NCBI RefSeq assembly: GCF_013376045.1
Contig: NZ_JABMJG010000003.1
Coordinates: 248,001 to 312,000 of the forward strand
DNA: 64,000 nucleotides
DNA from: Variovorax sp. SG517
GTDB taxonomy: Bacteria > Pseudomonadota > Gammaproteobacteria > Burkholderiales > Burkholderiaceae_C
Direction of reading: 5' to 3'
The notes beneath the pieces were generated by a model, which saw only the letters and a program-made list of their open reading frames with translations, searched no databases and was not told where the DNA came from. Of the stretch, positions 41,119-49,200 are shown piece by piece. A program made the translations under genes and the position numbers. Numbering within the stretch: the first letter of the stretch is position 1; each line of letters opens with the position of its first letter.

Positions 41119-42095
41119 GCGGGGCGGCGGCAACCCTCGCGGACTCGCGCGAGGCCGAGGACTTCGAGGACGGCCTTCCGCATCTCATCCACGCCGATGC
41201 CGAGCTGGCCGGTGGCAGCACGGCCGATGCCGAGGGCTGGTTCGGCGCAGCGATGCCGCGCCTGGAGCCCATGCTGCTGCGCGCAGGCGCGCTGCTGTTT
41301 CGCGGTTTCCCGTTGCGTGAGGCCGAAGACTTCCGCCGCGCGGTCGCGGCGATGGCGCCCCGGCAGCTGCTCGACTACGCGGGCGGCACCTCGCCGCGCA
41401 GCAAGGTGGCCGAGGGCGTCTACACCTCGACCGAGTATCCGAAGCAGCTGGAGATTCCGCTTCACAACGAGATGTCGTACAGCCTGCGATGGCCGCAGCG
41501 CCTCTACTTCTTCTGCGCGACCGCGCCGCAGGCGGGCGGCGAGACGCCGCTGGCCGATTCGCGGCGCGTGCTGCAGGCGATGCCGGCCTCCATCGCCGAG
41601 GAGTTCGAGCGCCGCCAATTGATGTACGTGCGCAACCTCGCGCCGGCGCATGCGCCCTACAACGCGTGGAGCAAGGCCTTCGAGACCTCCGACCGCGAGC
41701 AGGTCGAGGCCCATTGCCGCGAGATGGACATCGGCTGCGAATGGCAGCCCGGCGGCGGCCTGCGCATCCACGAGCGGCGGCCCGCCACGCGCGTGCATCC
41801 GCTGAGCGGCGAGCGCGTCTGGTTCAACCAGGTGCACCTGTTCCACGCCTCCAATACGCCGACGGGCGCCAAGGTCGATGCGCGCATCGAGGCCGGCTTG
41901 CCGATGGCGGCGTACTACGGCGACGGCGGGCGCATCGACGGCACCACGCTGGCCGCCGTGCGCGAGGTGTTGCGCGCGCAGCGGCGCACTTTCGCGTGGC
42001 GCCAGGGCGACCTGCTGGTGGTGGACAACCTGCTGGCGGCGCACGGGCGGCTGCCCTTCGACGGGCCGCGCCGCATCCTGGTGGCCATGTCCTGA
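41115..42095 (+). CDS. TauD/TfdA-family Fe(II)/2-oxoglutarate oxygenase, SyrP-like (first)
   Basis: This 326-residue non-heme iron oxygenase has its ATG overlapping the NRPS 3 stop by four bases. Metal ligands are visible as His117-x-Glu119 (LHNEMSY) and His310 (AAHGR), with Arg320 as the probable 2-oxoglutarate anchor. The segment YTSTEYPKQLEIPLHNE and the later PLADSRRVL block resemble SyrP and AmbC/AmbD-type enzymes, which hydroxylate amino acids linked to NRPS carrier domains. The likely role is beta- or gamma-hydroxylation of a residue of this peptide, with Thr, Pro, Glu-like and X4 as candidates. The exact target is unknown. It is about a third identical by eye in the core to the next gene, so the pair may be paralogues with different targets. 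Confidence 0.88.
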   Translation: MSGAAATLADSREAEDFEDGLPHLIHADAELAGGSTADAEGWFGAAMPRLEPMLLRAGALLFRGFPLREAEDFRRAVAAMAPRQLLDYAGGTSPRSKVAEGVYTSTEYPKQLEIPLHNEMSYSLRWPQRLYFFCATAPQAGGETPLADSRRVLQAMPASIAEEFERRQLMYVRNLAPAHAPYNAWSKAFETSDREQVEAHCREMDIGCEWQPGGGLRIHERRPATRVHPLSGERVWFNQVHLFHASNTPTGAKVDARIEAGLPMAAYYGDGGRIDGTTLAAVREVLRAQRRTFAWRQGDLLVVDNLLAAHGRLPFDGPRRILVAMS

Positions 42096-42127
42096 AGAGA
42101 TCAACGAACGAAGCTGTGAAAGAACCC

Positions 42128-43042
42128 ATGCAAATCACTTCGACATCCCGCGAGCCGCTGGCGCCCTGGATACGGCAGAACCGCGATCGCATCGACGAGG
42201 CGCTGTGGAGCGACGGCCACGTGCTGTTCCGCGGCTTCGAGGTCGGTGGCCTGCCGGGCTTCGAGGACTGCGCGGCCTCGGCCTGCGACGCGCTCTACAG
42301 GCACTACGGCGACCTGCCGCTGGCCAGCGCGGGCGACAACGTCTACTTCGCCACGCCGTATCCCAAGCACCTGGAGATCCGCTTCCACAACGAGGCCTCG
42401 CACACGCAGAGCTGGCCTTCGCGCCAGCTCTTCTTCTGCCTGGAGCCGGCCTCCGAGGGCGGCGAGTGGACCCTGTCCGACGGACGCCAGGTGATCGAGC
42501 GGCTGCCCGCGCAGATGCTCGAGCGCTTCCGCGAGTTGGGCCTGGTGTATCGGCGGCGCTTCATCCGCGGGCTGGACACCTCGTGGCAGCAGTTCTTCAA
42601 GGTCCAGACCCTGGACGAGCTGCGCGGGAAGATCGAGGCCAGCGGGCACGAGATCGACGCCATCTCCGAGAACGACATCACCGTGTCGTACCGCACCCAT
42701 GCCGTGCTGCGGATTCCCGGGCGCGGCACCGAGGCCTGGTTCAACCAGATCCTGCTGCACCACCCCGATGCGCTGCCGGCCGAGGTCGATGCGATGCTGG
42801 GCAAGCACTTCCGCCGCGACGAGTTTCCGCGCACGGTGTTCTTCGGCGACGGCAGCCCGATCCCGGCGGACTGGGTGCGCACCATCGACCGCGTGCTGCT
42901 GGAATGCTCGGTCCGCATCCCGACCGAGGCCCACGACGTGCTGCTGGTCAACAACCTGCTGATGGCCCACGGCCGCCTGCCCTACAGCGGCAACCGCCAG
43001 GTGCGCGTGGCGCTGGGCGACATGCATGAGGTGGCCGCGTGA
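42128..43042 (+). CDS. TauD/TfdA-family Fe(II)/2-oxoglutarate oxygenase, SyrP-like (second)
   Basis: This 304-residue protein has the same fold signature as its neighbour: His87-x-Glu89 in FHNEASH, His281 in MAHGR and Arg290 near the end. The YFATPYPKHLEIRFHNE segment corresponds to YTSTEYPKQLEIPLHNE of the first enzyme. It starts 32 bases after that gene; a GTG four codons upstream of the chosen ATG is a possible alternative. It overlaps the next oxygenase gene by four bases. It probably hydroxylates another residue of the NRPS product, but no specificity can be assigned from sequence. Confidence 0.86.
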   Translation: MQITSTSREPLAPWIRQNRDRIDEALWSDGHVLFRGFEVGGLPGFEDCAASACDALYRHYGDLPLASAGDNVYFATPYPKHLEIRFHNEASHTQSWPSRQLFFCLEPASEGGEWTLSDGRQVIERLPAQMLERFRELGLVYRRRFIRGLDTSWQQFFKVQTLDELRGKIEASGHEIDAISENDITVSYRTHAVLRIPGRGTEAWFNQILLHHPDALPAEVDAMLGKHFRRDEFPRTVFFGDGSPIPADWVRTIDRVLLECSVRIPTEAHDVLLVNNLLMAHGRLPYSGNRQVRVALGDMHEVAA

Positions 43043-44211
43043 TCCGCCGCCAGCACGTCGCCGCCGACTTCTTTGCTGAAGCCGAGGCCCTGCGCGCGGC
43101 CTATGACGAGAAGGTGGGCAACGCCTACCGACAGTCGGTCCAGTGGCAGTACTTCTGCGATCCGCGCATGTACACCTACCTGCGCACGACGCCGCAGCAG
43201 GTGTTTCCGCAGCCGCTGTGGCGGCGCTTCGACCGGCACCTGCGGCAGTGGTGCATGGAGCACGCGGGGCTGGTTCCGACCGGCGAGCCCAACCTGCACC
43301 TGATGGTCAATGGCTGCACGCTGGGCCTGCACAGCGACTTCCAGAACGGCACGCTGGGCTTCGTCTATTCGCTCACGCGCTGGCAGTCGCGCAAGTTCGC
43401 CGGCGGCGAAACGCTGCTGATGCGCGACGGCGTGCCCAGCTACAAGAAACACCACGTGCACGGCGAGGCGCTGTACGAGCTGGTGCCGGCGCAGTTCAAC
43501 CAGCTGCTGCTGTTCGACGACCGCATCGTCCACGGCACGCCGGCCATCCAGGGCAGCATGGACCCGCTGGAAGCGCGCATCGCGCTGGTCGGTCACCTGC
43601 GCGCCGGCTCGCCGGTGGTGGCGGGGCCGCTGGACGAGGCTGCCGCGCGCGAAGTGGTCGCCGGATTCCATCGCGCGCTCGCCGAACCGCTGAGGCCCCT
43701 CAGGGACGTGCAGGGCGTGATGAGCTTCCGCCTCGCGGTGGCGGCCGGCGGCGGCGTGGAGTCGGTCGAGGTGCTGACCGACAACTTCGTCACCGCGCAA
43801 AGCGGCTACGAAGCGAACGACGAGGTCGCGGCGGCGCGCGCGCTGGTGCTCGATGCGGCGGCGAAGCTGCGCTTTCCGGCCGCGGGCGGGCCCTCGAAGC
43901 TCATCGCGCCGGTGCTGCTGCCGCTGCCGGAGCTGCGGCCGGTCGAGATCGCCGTTGCGCATGCCGGTCGCCCGGCCGTGTTGCGCGAGGCGCTCAAGGC
44001 GCAGCTGAAGGAGGTCGAGGCGCTGGGTTTCAGGATCGAGCCGCAGGGCGACGACTTCGCGGTGCGCGAGCCGCTGGCGGGCACGATCCGCATCGAGGGC
44101 CATCGCGTCGTCGCCTCCTTCGACGCGCCGATGTGGGTGCCCTCGCAGCGCGAGCATTTCCAGGCCGCGCTGAACGAGAAGCTGGGCATGCTGGCCCGCT
44201 ACGCCGGCTGA
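43039..44211 (+). CDS. 2OG-Fe(II) oxygenase with an extra C-terminal region
   Basis: This 390-residue protein starts at a GTG. It belongs to a different oxygenase group from the two TauD-like enzymes: the triad is His98-x-Asp100 (LHSDFQNGTLGF), His165 (IVHGTPA) and Arg180. The block SLTRWQSRKFAGGETLL fits the prolyl-4-hydroxylase-like 2OG-Fe(II) superfamily. The catalytic domain ends near residue 195. About 195 further residues follow, and their pattern around 205-275 faintly recalls TonB-C/AgmX-type domains, though I am unsure. With three prolines in the predicted peptide, a prolyl hydroxylase is an attractive guess; other targets are possible. Confidence 0.78.
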   Translation: MIRRQHVAADFFAEAEALRAAYDEKVGNAYRQSVQWQYFCDPRMYTYLRTTPQQVFPQPLWRRFDRHLRQWCMEHAGLVPTGEPNLHLMVNGCTLGLHSDFQNGTLGFVYSLTRWQSRKFAGGETLLMRDGVPSYKKHHVHGEALYELVPAQFNQLLLFDDRIVHGTPAIQGSMDPLEARIALVGHLRAGSPVVAGPLDEAAAREVVAGFHRALAEPLRPLRDVQGVMSFRLAVAAGGGVESVEVLTDNFVTAQSGYEANDEVAAARALVLDAAAKLRFPAAGGPSKLIAPVLLPLPELRPVEIAVAHAGRPAVLREALKAQLKEVEALGFRIEPQGDDFAVREPLAGTIRIEGHRVVASFDAPMWVPSQREHFQAALNEKLGMLARYAG

Positions 44212-44235
44212 CGGGACGGCAACGGAGCGCGGGCG

Positions 44236-45669
44236 ATGTCGATGCTCGATGGCGCGATCGTCCTGGTCGCGGTCGGCCTGGGGCTGATCGCGGCGGCGAC
44301 GAGGCGGGTGAGCGGGCGCGCGGTCTTCGCGGTGTCGGCTGCGTTGCTGGCCGCCTGCGCCTTCCAGCTCTGGCGCGATGGCCTCTATTGGCAATACCTG
44401 CCCGTCCATGCGTTGCTTGCGGCGCTGCTGGTGCTCGGATGGAGGCGAAGCCGGCCGGCGCCGCGGCGCGCGCTCGCATGGCTCGGGCGCAGTGGCATCG
44501 CGGGGCTGGCCGTGGCGGCGCTGCTCGCGTGGAGCTTCGTGCCGGTGCCGGAGCTGCCCGCGCCGCACGGACCTTATGCGGTCGGCAGCCAGGTGTTCCG
44601 ATGGGTGGACGGCGAGCGGGCGGAAGATGCGACCGCCGATCCGGATGACCGGCGCAACGTCGTGGTCCAGGCCTGGTATCCGGCAGAACCGGGGCAGGGC
44701 GTGGCGCCGCGCTACATCGACGGCCTGGGAAGGCTGCCGTCCTTCGTGTCGCTCATCCCCGGGCTGGCGATGCAGCGCTACGACCGCATCGACGCGCATG
44801 CGCGCCTCGACGCGCCGGTGGCTGCGCAACGGGCGCGCTGGCCGGTGGTGCTGTTCTCGCCGGGGTATGGCGCGTCGCGCGCGTTCTATTCCGGGCTTCT
44901 TGCCGACCTGGCAAGCCGTGGCTTCGTGGTGCTCGCGCTGGACCATGCCTACGAGGCGCCGGTGGTCGAACTGGCCGACGGCCGGCTCGCGACGCCAACC
45001 GAGCGCTTCCTGCCCGACGATCCGGATCGCCTGCGCTACATGAGCGAACGGCAGTCGGTGCGTGCGGCCGACCTGCGCTTCGTCGTCGGGCAGGTCGGCC
45101 GGCCCGGCGCCTTCGGGCCGATGCTGTCCGGGCGGCTCGACGCGCAACGCATCGCCGCGATCGGCCATTCCTTCGGCGGCGCGAGTGCGGTAGAGGCGGC
45201 CATGGAGGATGCGCGCATCCGCGCCGTCGCCAACATCGACGGAACGCTCTACGGCCGCGCGGCCGCCGATCCGATGCCGGTGCCGTTCCTGCTGCTGGAA
45301 AGCGATCACCGCGAGACGCGGCATTCGCGGCACTACCTGCAAGGCAACCTGGCGCTGGTGCAGCACGCGCGCGCCGGCGGCTATCGCTACCAGATCGCCG
45401 AGGCGAATCACTACGGCTTCACGGACGTGCCGCTGTATCTGTCGGCGCCGGCGCGCTTCGCGGCTGCCGCGCTCATCGGCGGGTCGCGCGGCCCGGCGCG
45501 GACGCAGGCGGCCGGCAACGACGTGCTGGCCGCGTTCCTCGCGGGGCCGTTGCTGGATGCACCCGTCGACGTCGCTGCTGCAACGGCGCGGCATTCCGGA
45601 CTTGTTGGCGAAGCGTTCGCGCCGCGATCGGGTGAGCCGGCGGCGAGGGCGGAAGGCGTTCGGCCGTAG
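44236..45669 (+). CDS. Membrane-anchored alpha/beta hydrolase, PAF-acetylhydrolase-like
   Basis: This 477-residue protein starts with about four hydrophobic segments in residues 1-105 (for example AIVLVAVGLGLIAAA and AGLAVAALLAWSFVPVP), followed by a hydrolase domain. The nucleophile is Ser312 in GHSFGG. Before it, WPVVLFSPGYGASR (about 202-215) supplies the oxyanion region, DDPDRLRYMSERQSVRAADLR lies between, and NHYGF near 395 may carry the catalytic His. This is the PAF-acetylhydrolase/dienelactone-hydrolase type. It lies 24 bases after the third oxygenase gene, so it probably belongs to the operon. It could trim an acyl chain or ester, or protect the producer. The C-terminal 70 residues are Ala/Arg-rich and of unknown role. 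Confidence 0.78.
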   Translation: MSMLDGAIVLVAVGLGLIAAATRRVSGRAVFAVSAALLAACAFQLWRDGLYWQYLPVHALLAALLVLGWRRSRPAPRRALAWLGRSGIAGLAVAALLAWSFVPVPELPAPHGPYAVGSQVFRWVDGERAEDATADPDDRRNVVVQAWYPAEPGQGVAPRYIDGLGRLPSFVSLIPGLAMQRYDRIDAHARLDAPVAAQRARWPVVLFSPGYGASRAFYSGLLADLASRGFVVLALDHAYEAPVVELADGRLATPTERFLPDDPDRLRYMSERQSVRAADLRFVVGQVGRPGAFGPMLSGRLDAQRIAAIGHSFGGASAVEAAMEDARIRAVANIDGTLYGRAAADPMPVPFLLLESDHRETRHSRHYLQGNLALVQHARAGGYRYQIAEANHYGFTDVPLYLSAPARFAAAALIGGSRGPARTQAAGNDVLAAFLAGPLLDAPVDVAAATARHSGLVGEAFAPRSGEPAARAEGVRP

Positions 45670-45886
45670 TCGAACCGATGCCTCCTTGTCTCTTTCATCG
45701 GGGCTCGACAGGCACAGGAATTCTTAGGTTCTCATTCCTGTTCGATGTAATGGAACGCAATGGATCGGCGCGTGAAGCGGCGCCACAGTGCCCCGGTGTC
45801 CAGTTTCCGTCGGTGCGCGGAGGCAGGCAGGCAACCGAGGAGAGAAGGCGCGCCGACGTTCATTCACTCGAGCAAGGAGCACAGCC
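45670..45886 (+). promoter_or_regulatory. Intergenic region between the hydrolase and patatin genes
   Basis: These 217 bases hold no gene. The first half is relatively AT-rich and contains an inverted repeat (45715-45740). A purine-rich GCAAGGAGCACAGCC precedes the patatin start at 45887 and contains a good ribosome binding site (AAGGAG). A separate promoter for the patatin gene is plausible. Confidence 0.35.
45715..45740. repeat. Inverted repeat CAGGAAT-N12-ATTCCTG
   Basis: Seven-base perfect arms surround a 12-base loop 45 bases after the hydrolase stop. No clear T-run follows, so this may be an operator or only a weak terminator. Confidence 0.4.
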
Positions 45887-46903
45887 ATGTCTTTCAAGAT
45901 TCTCTGCTGCGACGGCGGCGGCATTCGCGGTGTCATCACGGCGCTGCTGATCCAGGACCTGGACAAGAGTTTCGGCGTCGTCGCCAACGCGAACGGCTTC
46001 GCCGGCACTTCCACCGGCGGGCTGATCTCGCTGGGCCTCGTGAACGGCGTGGGCATCGACGCCATCGTCGATCTCTACGAGAACGAGGGTTCCACCATCT
46101 TCAAGCCCAACGGCTGGCTGCTGGATGCACAGGCCAAGCAGCAGGACAAGGCGCCCGCGCAGTCGACCGAAGAACTGCTGGGCAGCGGCCCCGGCATCTT
46201 CGAGTGCCAGTACGTCAACACCGGCCTGCAGTCGGTCGCCCAGAAGCTTGTGGGCAGCGGCGCGCTGTCTTCCGCCGGCCGCTTCGTGGCGGTCAACTCC
46301 GCGCGGCTGTGGGACGCGAGCCAGAACAGCTGGGAGCCGTGCACCATCTCCAACGGCCCGAGCAACGCCTATCGCGGCATCAGCATGGTGGATGCAGCGC
46401 TGGCCACCTCGGCCGCGCCGACCTACTTCCCGCCGTACCAGGTGGGCGGCTTCGGCTACTTCGCCGATGGCGGCACCTTCGCCAACAACCCCTCGATGAC
46501 GGCGATCGTGGAAGCGATCTACCAGGGCTATGCCAGCGGCACGTCCGACATCGTGATGCTGTCGCTGGGCACCGGCGCCAATCCGGTGGGCGTGCCGCCA
46601 AGTTCCGTGTCCGATCCGCTCGACTGGGGCGTGACGCACTGGCTCTGGCCGTTCAGCGACGGCGTGGTGCCGGCCACCGCGCTGCTCAACCTCACGATGG
46701 ATGCCACCGCGGAACTGGCGGCGACCCAGGCCGGCCAGCTGCTCGGCGGCAACTACATGCGCGCCAACCTGCCGCTCGCCCAGCCGTTCGGGCTGGACGA
46801 CTACAAGAACGTGGGCGAACTGGTGAGCGCGACGCTGAACTACATCGAGACATCGACGCAGTGGGCGCAGGTGCGCAGCTGGGTTCAGGAGAACTGGAAC
46901 TGA
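45887..46903 (+). CDS. Patatin-like phospholipase
   Basis: This 338-residue protein has all patatin motifs: the oxyanion loop DGGGIRG (9-15), the nucleophile Ser42 in GTSTGG and the dyad Asp194 in FADGG. It is expected to hydrolyse acyl esters of lipids. The ATG at 45887 is chosen because it has a strong AAGGAG site and because the upstream in-frame extension is Arg-rich and unlike the family. It has no signal peptide. It follows the NRPS locus on the same strand after a 217-base gap. A role in supplying or removing the fatty acyl group is conceivable but unproven. I see no CBASS or other defence partners nearby. Confidence 0.88.
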   Translation: MSFKILCCDGGGIRGVITALLIQDLDKSFGVVANANGFAGTSTGGLISLGLVNGVGIDAIVDLYENEGSTIFKPNGWLLDAQAKQQDKAPAQSTEELLGSGPGIFECQYVNTGLQSVAQKLVGSGALSSAGRFVAVNSARLWDASQNSWEPCTISNGPSNAYRGISMVDAALATSAAPTYFPPYQVGGFGYFADGGTFANNPSMTAIVEAIYQGYASGTSDIVMLSLGTGANPVGVPPSSVSDPLDWGVTHWLWPFSDGVVPATALLNLTMDATAELAATQAGQLLGGNYMRANLPLAQPFGLDDYKNVGELVSATLNYIETSTQWAQVRSWVQENWN

Positions 46904-46915
46904 GCGGCCCAGGCC

Positions 46916-49060
46916 TCAACGCAGCTCGACGGTCTGGCGCAGCAACCCTGATTGCTCGGCGCTAGGCCCGACGAGAATCTCGACCTCGCCCGCCTCGAAC
47001 AGGGGCTGCAGGTCCGGCCCCAGATAGCGCAGCTCGGCCGCCGGCAGTTCCAGGTTTACCGAACCGGCTTCGCCGGGCTTCAGCCGCAGCTTCGCGTAGC
47101 CCTTGAGTTCGAGCAGGGGCCGGGTGACGCGGGCGACCTTGGCGCGAACGAAGAGGAAGACGGTTTCCTCGGCCTCGCGTGCGCCGGTGTTGCGCAGCCT
47201 GACGCCGATCTTCAGCGTGCCCTGCTCGTGCACGCCGCGCGGCTCGACCTGGAGCTCGTCGTAGACAAACCGGCCGTAGGTCAGGCCATGGCCGAAGGCA
47301 TAGAGCGGCGAGTTCTCGACGTCCTGGTACTTGCTCGTGAAGTAGTCGGAGGGACTCATCGGCCGGCCGGAAGGGCGCTGGCCGAAGAAGACCGGCACCT
47401 GGCCGACGGCGCGCGGCCAGCTCATCGGCGTGCGGCCGCCGGGGCTTGCCTGGCCCGTGAGGACGTCGGCGATCGCATTGCCGGCTTCGACGCCGAGGAA
47501 CCACGCGGCCAGCAGCGCGTCGGCGTGTTCGGCCAGCCAGGGCACGACGAGCGGCCGGCCCGAGAACAGGATCGCGATGACGGGGATGCCCTGCGCCTTC
47601 GCGCGCGCAGTCACCGCCTCGGCCAGCGCCTGCTGCCGGCCGGCAAGAGAGGGCGTGGCGCGGCTGGCCGCTTCGCCGCTCATGGTGGCGCGCTCGCCCA
47701 GGCACAGCAGCACGGCGTCGGCACCGTCGCACAGAGCGACGGCGGCCTCGATGCCGCTCTCGTCGTCGCTCTCGATGGCGACGCCCGGCGCGTGGCGTAT
47801 ATCGGTCTGCGGCAATGCGGCGCGCAGGCCGGCAAGCACGGTGACGGCCGGCTCGTGTTCGCCGGCGCCCCACCACGGACCCTTCATCTCGGTGACCGCA
47901 TCGGCTAGCGGGCCGACGACGCACAGCGCTTTCGCCTTCGCGGGCAAGGGCAGGGCGTCGCCCTCGTTCTTCAGCATGACGATTGCCTTGCGCGCGGCGT
48001 CGCGCGCCACGTCGCGCCGCCCGGCGACGACCGCCGCGGGTTCCGGTGTCGCGCCGCGGCGGTAGGGATCGTCGAACAGGCCCAGCTGCTCCTTGAGCCG
48101 CAGCACGCGGCGCACGCTCGCGTCGATCTCCTCGATCGTCACCCGTCCCTGCTCGAGCGCGATGGGCAGGCCCTTGCGGTACGCGTCGGCCATCATGTCG
48201 ATGTCGACACCCGCCTTCAGCGCCAGCACCGCGGCATCGACCAGGTCGGCGGCCACGCCGTGCTTGATCAGCTCCGCGATCGCGTTGTAGTCGCTGACGA
48301 TGACGCCGTCGAAGCCCATCTCGCCGCGCAGCCAGTCGCGCAGCAACGGGACGTGCGCCGTCATCGGCACGCCGTTGAGATCGGTGAAGGCGGGCATCAG
48401 CGTCGCAACGCCCGCGCGCACGGCCGCCGCGAAGCCCGGCAGGTGCACTTCGTGCAGGGTGCGCTCGGAGATGTCGACCGGGGCGTATTCCCGCCCCGCG
48501 TTGACCCCGCCGTATGCGACGAAATGCTTCGCGCACGCGGCCAGCGATTCGGCCGACGACAGGTCGGCACCCTGGAAGCCGCGCACCTTGGCCTGCGCGA
48601 TGCGCGCGTTGAGCCAGGGGTCTTCGCCGGGGCCCTCCGCGGTGCGGCCCCAGCGCGGATCGCGCGAGACGTCGAGCATCGGCGCGAAGGTCATCGCCAG
48701 GCCGTCGGCGGCGCCTTCGCGCGCGGCCTCGTGCGCCGTGCGCTCCCACAGCGCCTCGTCGAAGGTGCCGGCCTCCGCGAGCGGGATGGGAAAGAGCGTG
48801 CGATGGCCATGGATGATGTCCAGGCCGATCAGCAGCGGAATGCCGAGCCTCGACTTCTCGACGGCCAGGCGCTGCATCTCGTGCGTGGGCCCGGCGCCGA
48901 CCATGTTCAGCAGGTTGCCGACGGTGCCGTCGATGATGGACTGCGTGGAGTCTCCCGCGAGCACCGGTCCGGTGACCGTATAGCTGGAGGCGGTCATCGT
49001 GAGCTGGCCGAGTTTCTCGGGCAGCGTCATCCGGGCCATGAGGGTATCGATGCGGCTCAT
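46916..49060 (-). CDS. Glycoside hydrolase family 3 (beta-glucosidase-like)
   Basis: This 714-residue hydrolase shows the complete GH3 layout: an N-terminal TIM barrel with GRTAEGPGEDPWL, KHF at 179-181, nucleophile Asp257 in VIVSDYNA, then the alpha/beta sandwich and a C-terminal fibronectin-III-like domain (from about 590). It lacks a signal peptide and so probably acts on imported oligosaccharides. Family 3 enzymes of this length usually remove terminal beta-linked glucose. The divergent neighbour is a GH144-like protein, so sophoro-oligosaccharides (beta-1,2-linked) are a reasonable substrate guess, though other beta-glucosides are possible. Confidence 0.9.
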   Translation of the reverse strand: MSRIDTLMARMTLPEKLGQLTMTASSYTVTGPVLAGDSTQSIIDGTVGNLLNMVGAGPTHEMQRLAVEKSRLGIPLLIGLDIIHGHRTLFPIPLAEAGTFDEALWERTAHEAAREGAADGLAMTFAPMLDVSRDPRWGRTAEGPGEDPWLNARIAQAKVRGFQGADLSSAESLAACAKHFVAYGGVNAGREYAPVDISERTLHEVHLPGFAAAVRAGVATLMPAFTDLNGVPMTAHVPLLRDWLRGEMGFDGVIVSDYNAIAELIKHGVAADLVDAAVLALKAGVDIDMMADAYRKGLPIALEQGRVTIEEIDASVRRVLRLKEQLGLFDDPYRRGATPEPAAVVAGRRDVARDAARKAIVMLKNEGDALPLPAKAKALCVVGPLADAVTEMKGPWWGAGEHEPAVTVLAGLRAALPQTDIRHAPGVAIESDDESGIEAAVALCDGADAVLLCLGERATMSGEAASRATPSLAGRQQALAEAVTARAKAQGIPVIAILFSGRPLVVPWLAEHADALLAAWFLGVEAGNAIADVLTGQASPGGRTPMSWPRAVGQVPVFFGQRPSGRPMSPSDYFTSKYQDVENSPLYAFGHGLTYGRFVYDELQVEPRGVHEQGTLKIGVRLRNTGAREAEETVFLFVRAKVARVTRPLLELKGYAKLRLKPGEAGSVNLELPAAELRYLGPDLQPLFEAGEVEILVGPSAEQSGLLRQTVELR

Positions 49061-49166
49061 CAGGGATTTCGAATAGAACCCAGGGGACCTAATGATGGCA
49101 TGCTGCGGGTGAGGGCCATCGGCCGTGTGGCGCCGATGCCTCGATGAAACCGGAAGTGACAGGCCG

Positions 49167-49186
49167 GGACAACTGCGGACAACTGC
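49167..49186 (+). repeat. Tandem 10-bp repeat (GGACAACTGC) before the GH144-like gene
   Basis: Two perfect adjacent copies lie in the region just upstream of the preferred GTG start at 49201. They support the view that the region is leader DNA and not coding. Confidence 0.4.
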
Positions 49187-49187
49187 G

Positions 49188-49193
49188 AAAGGA
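49188..49193 (+). promoter_or_regulatory. Ribosome binding site (AAAGGA) deciding the GH144-like start
   Basis: AAAGGA is seven bases before the GTG at 49201. The upstream in-frame ATG at 49144 has no comparable site. Confidence 0.45.
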
Positions 49194-49200
49194 ACCGTTC

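Noticed and set aside
45887..46903. Patatin as a CBASS/Avs defence effector
   Set aside because: No cyclase, Cap2/Cap3 or other defence genes are nearby. The context is biosynthetic or metabolic.
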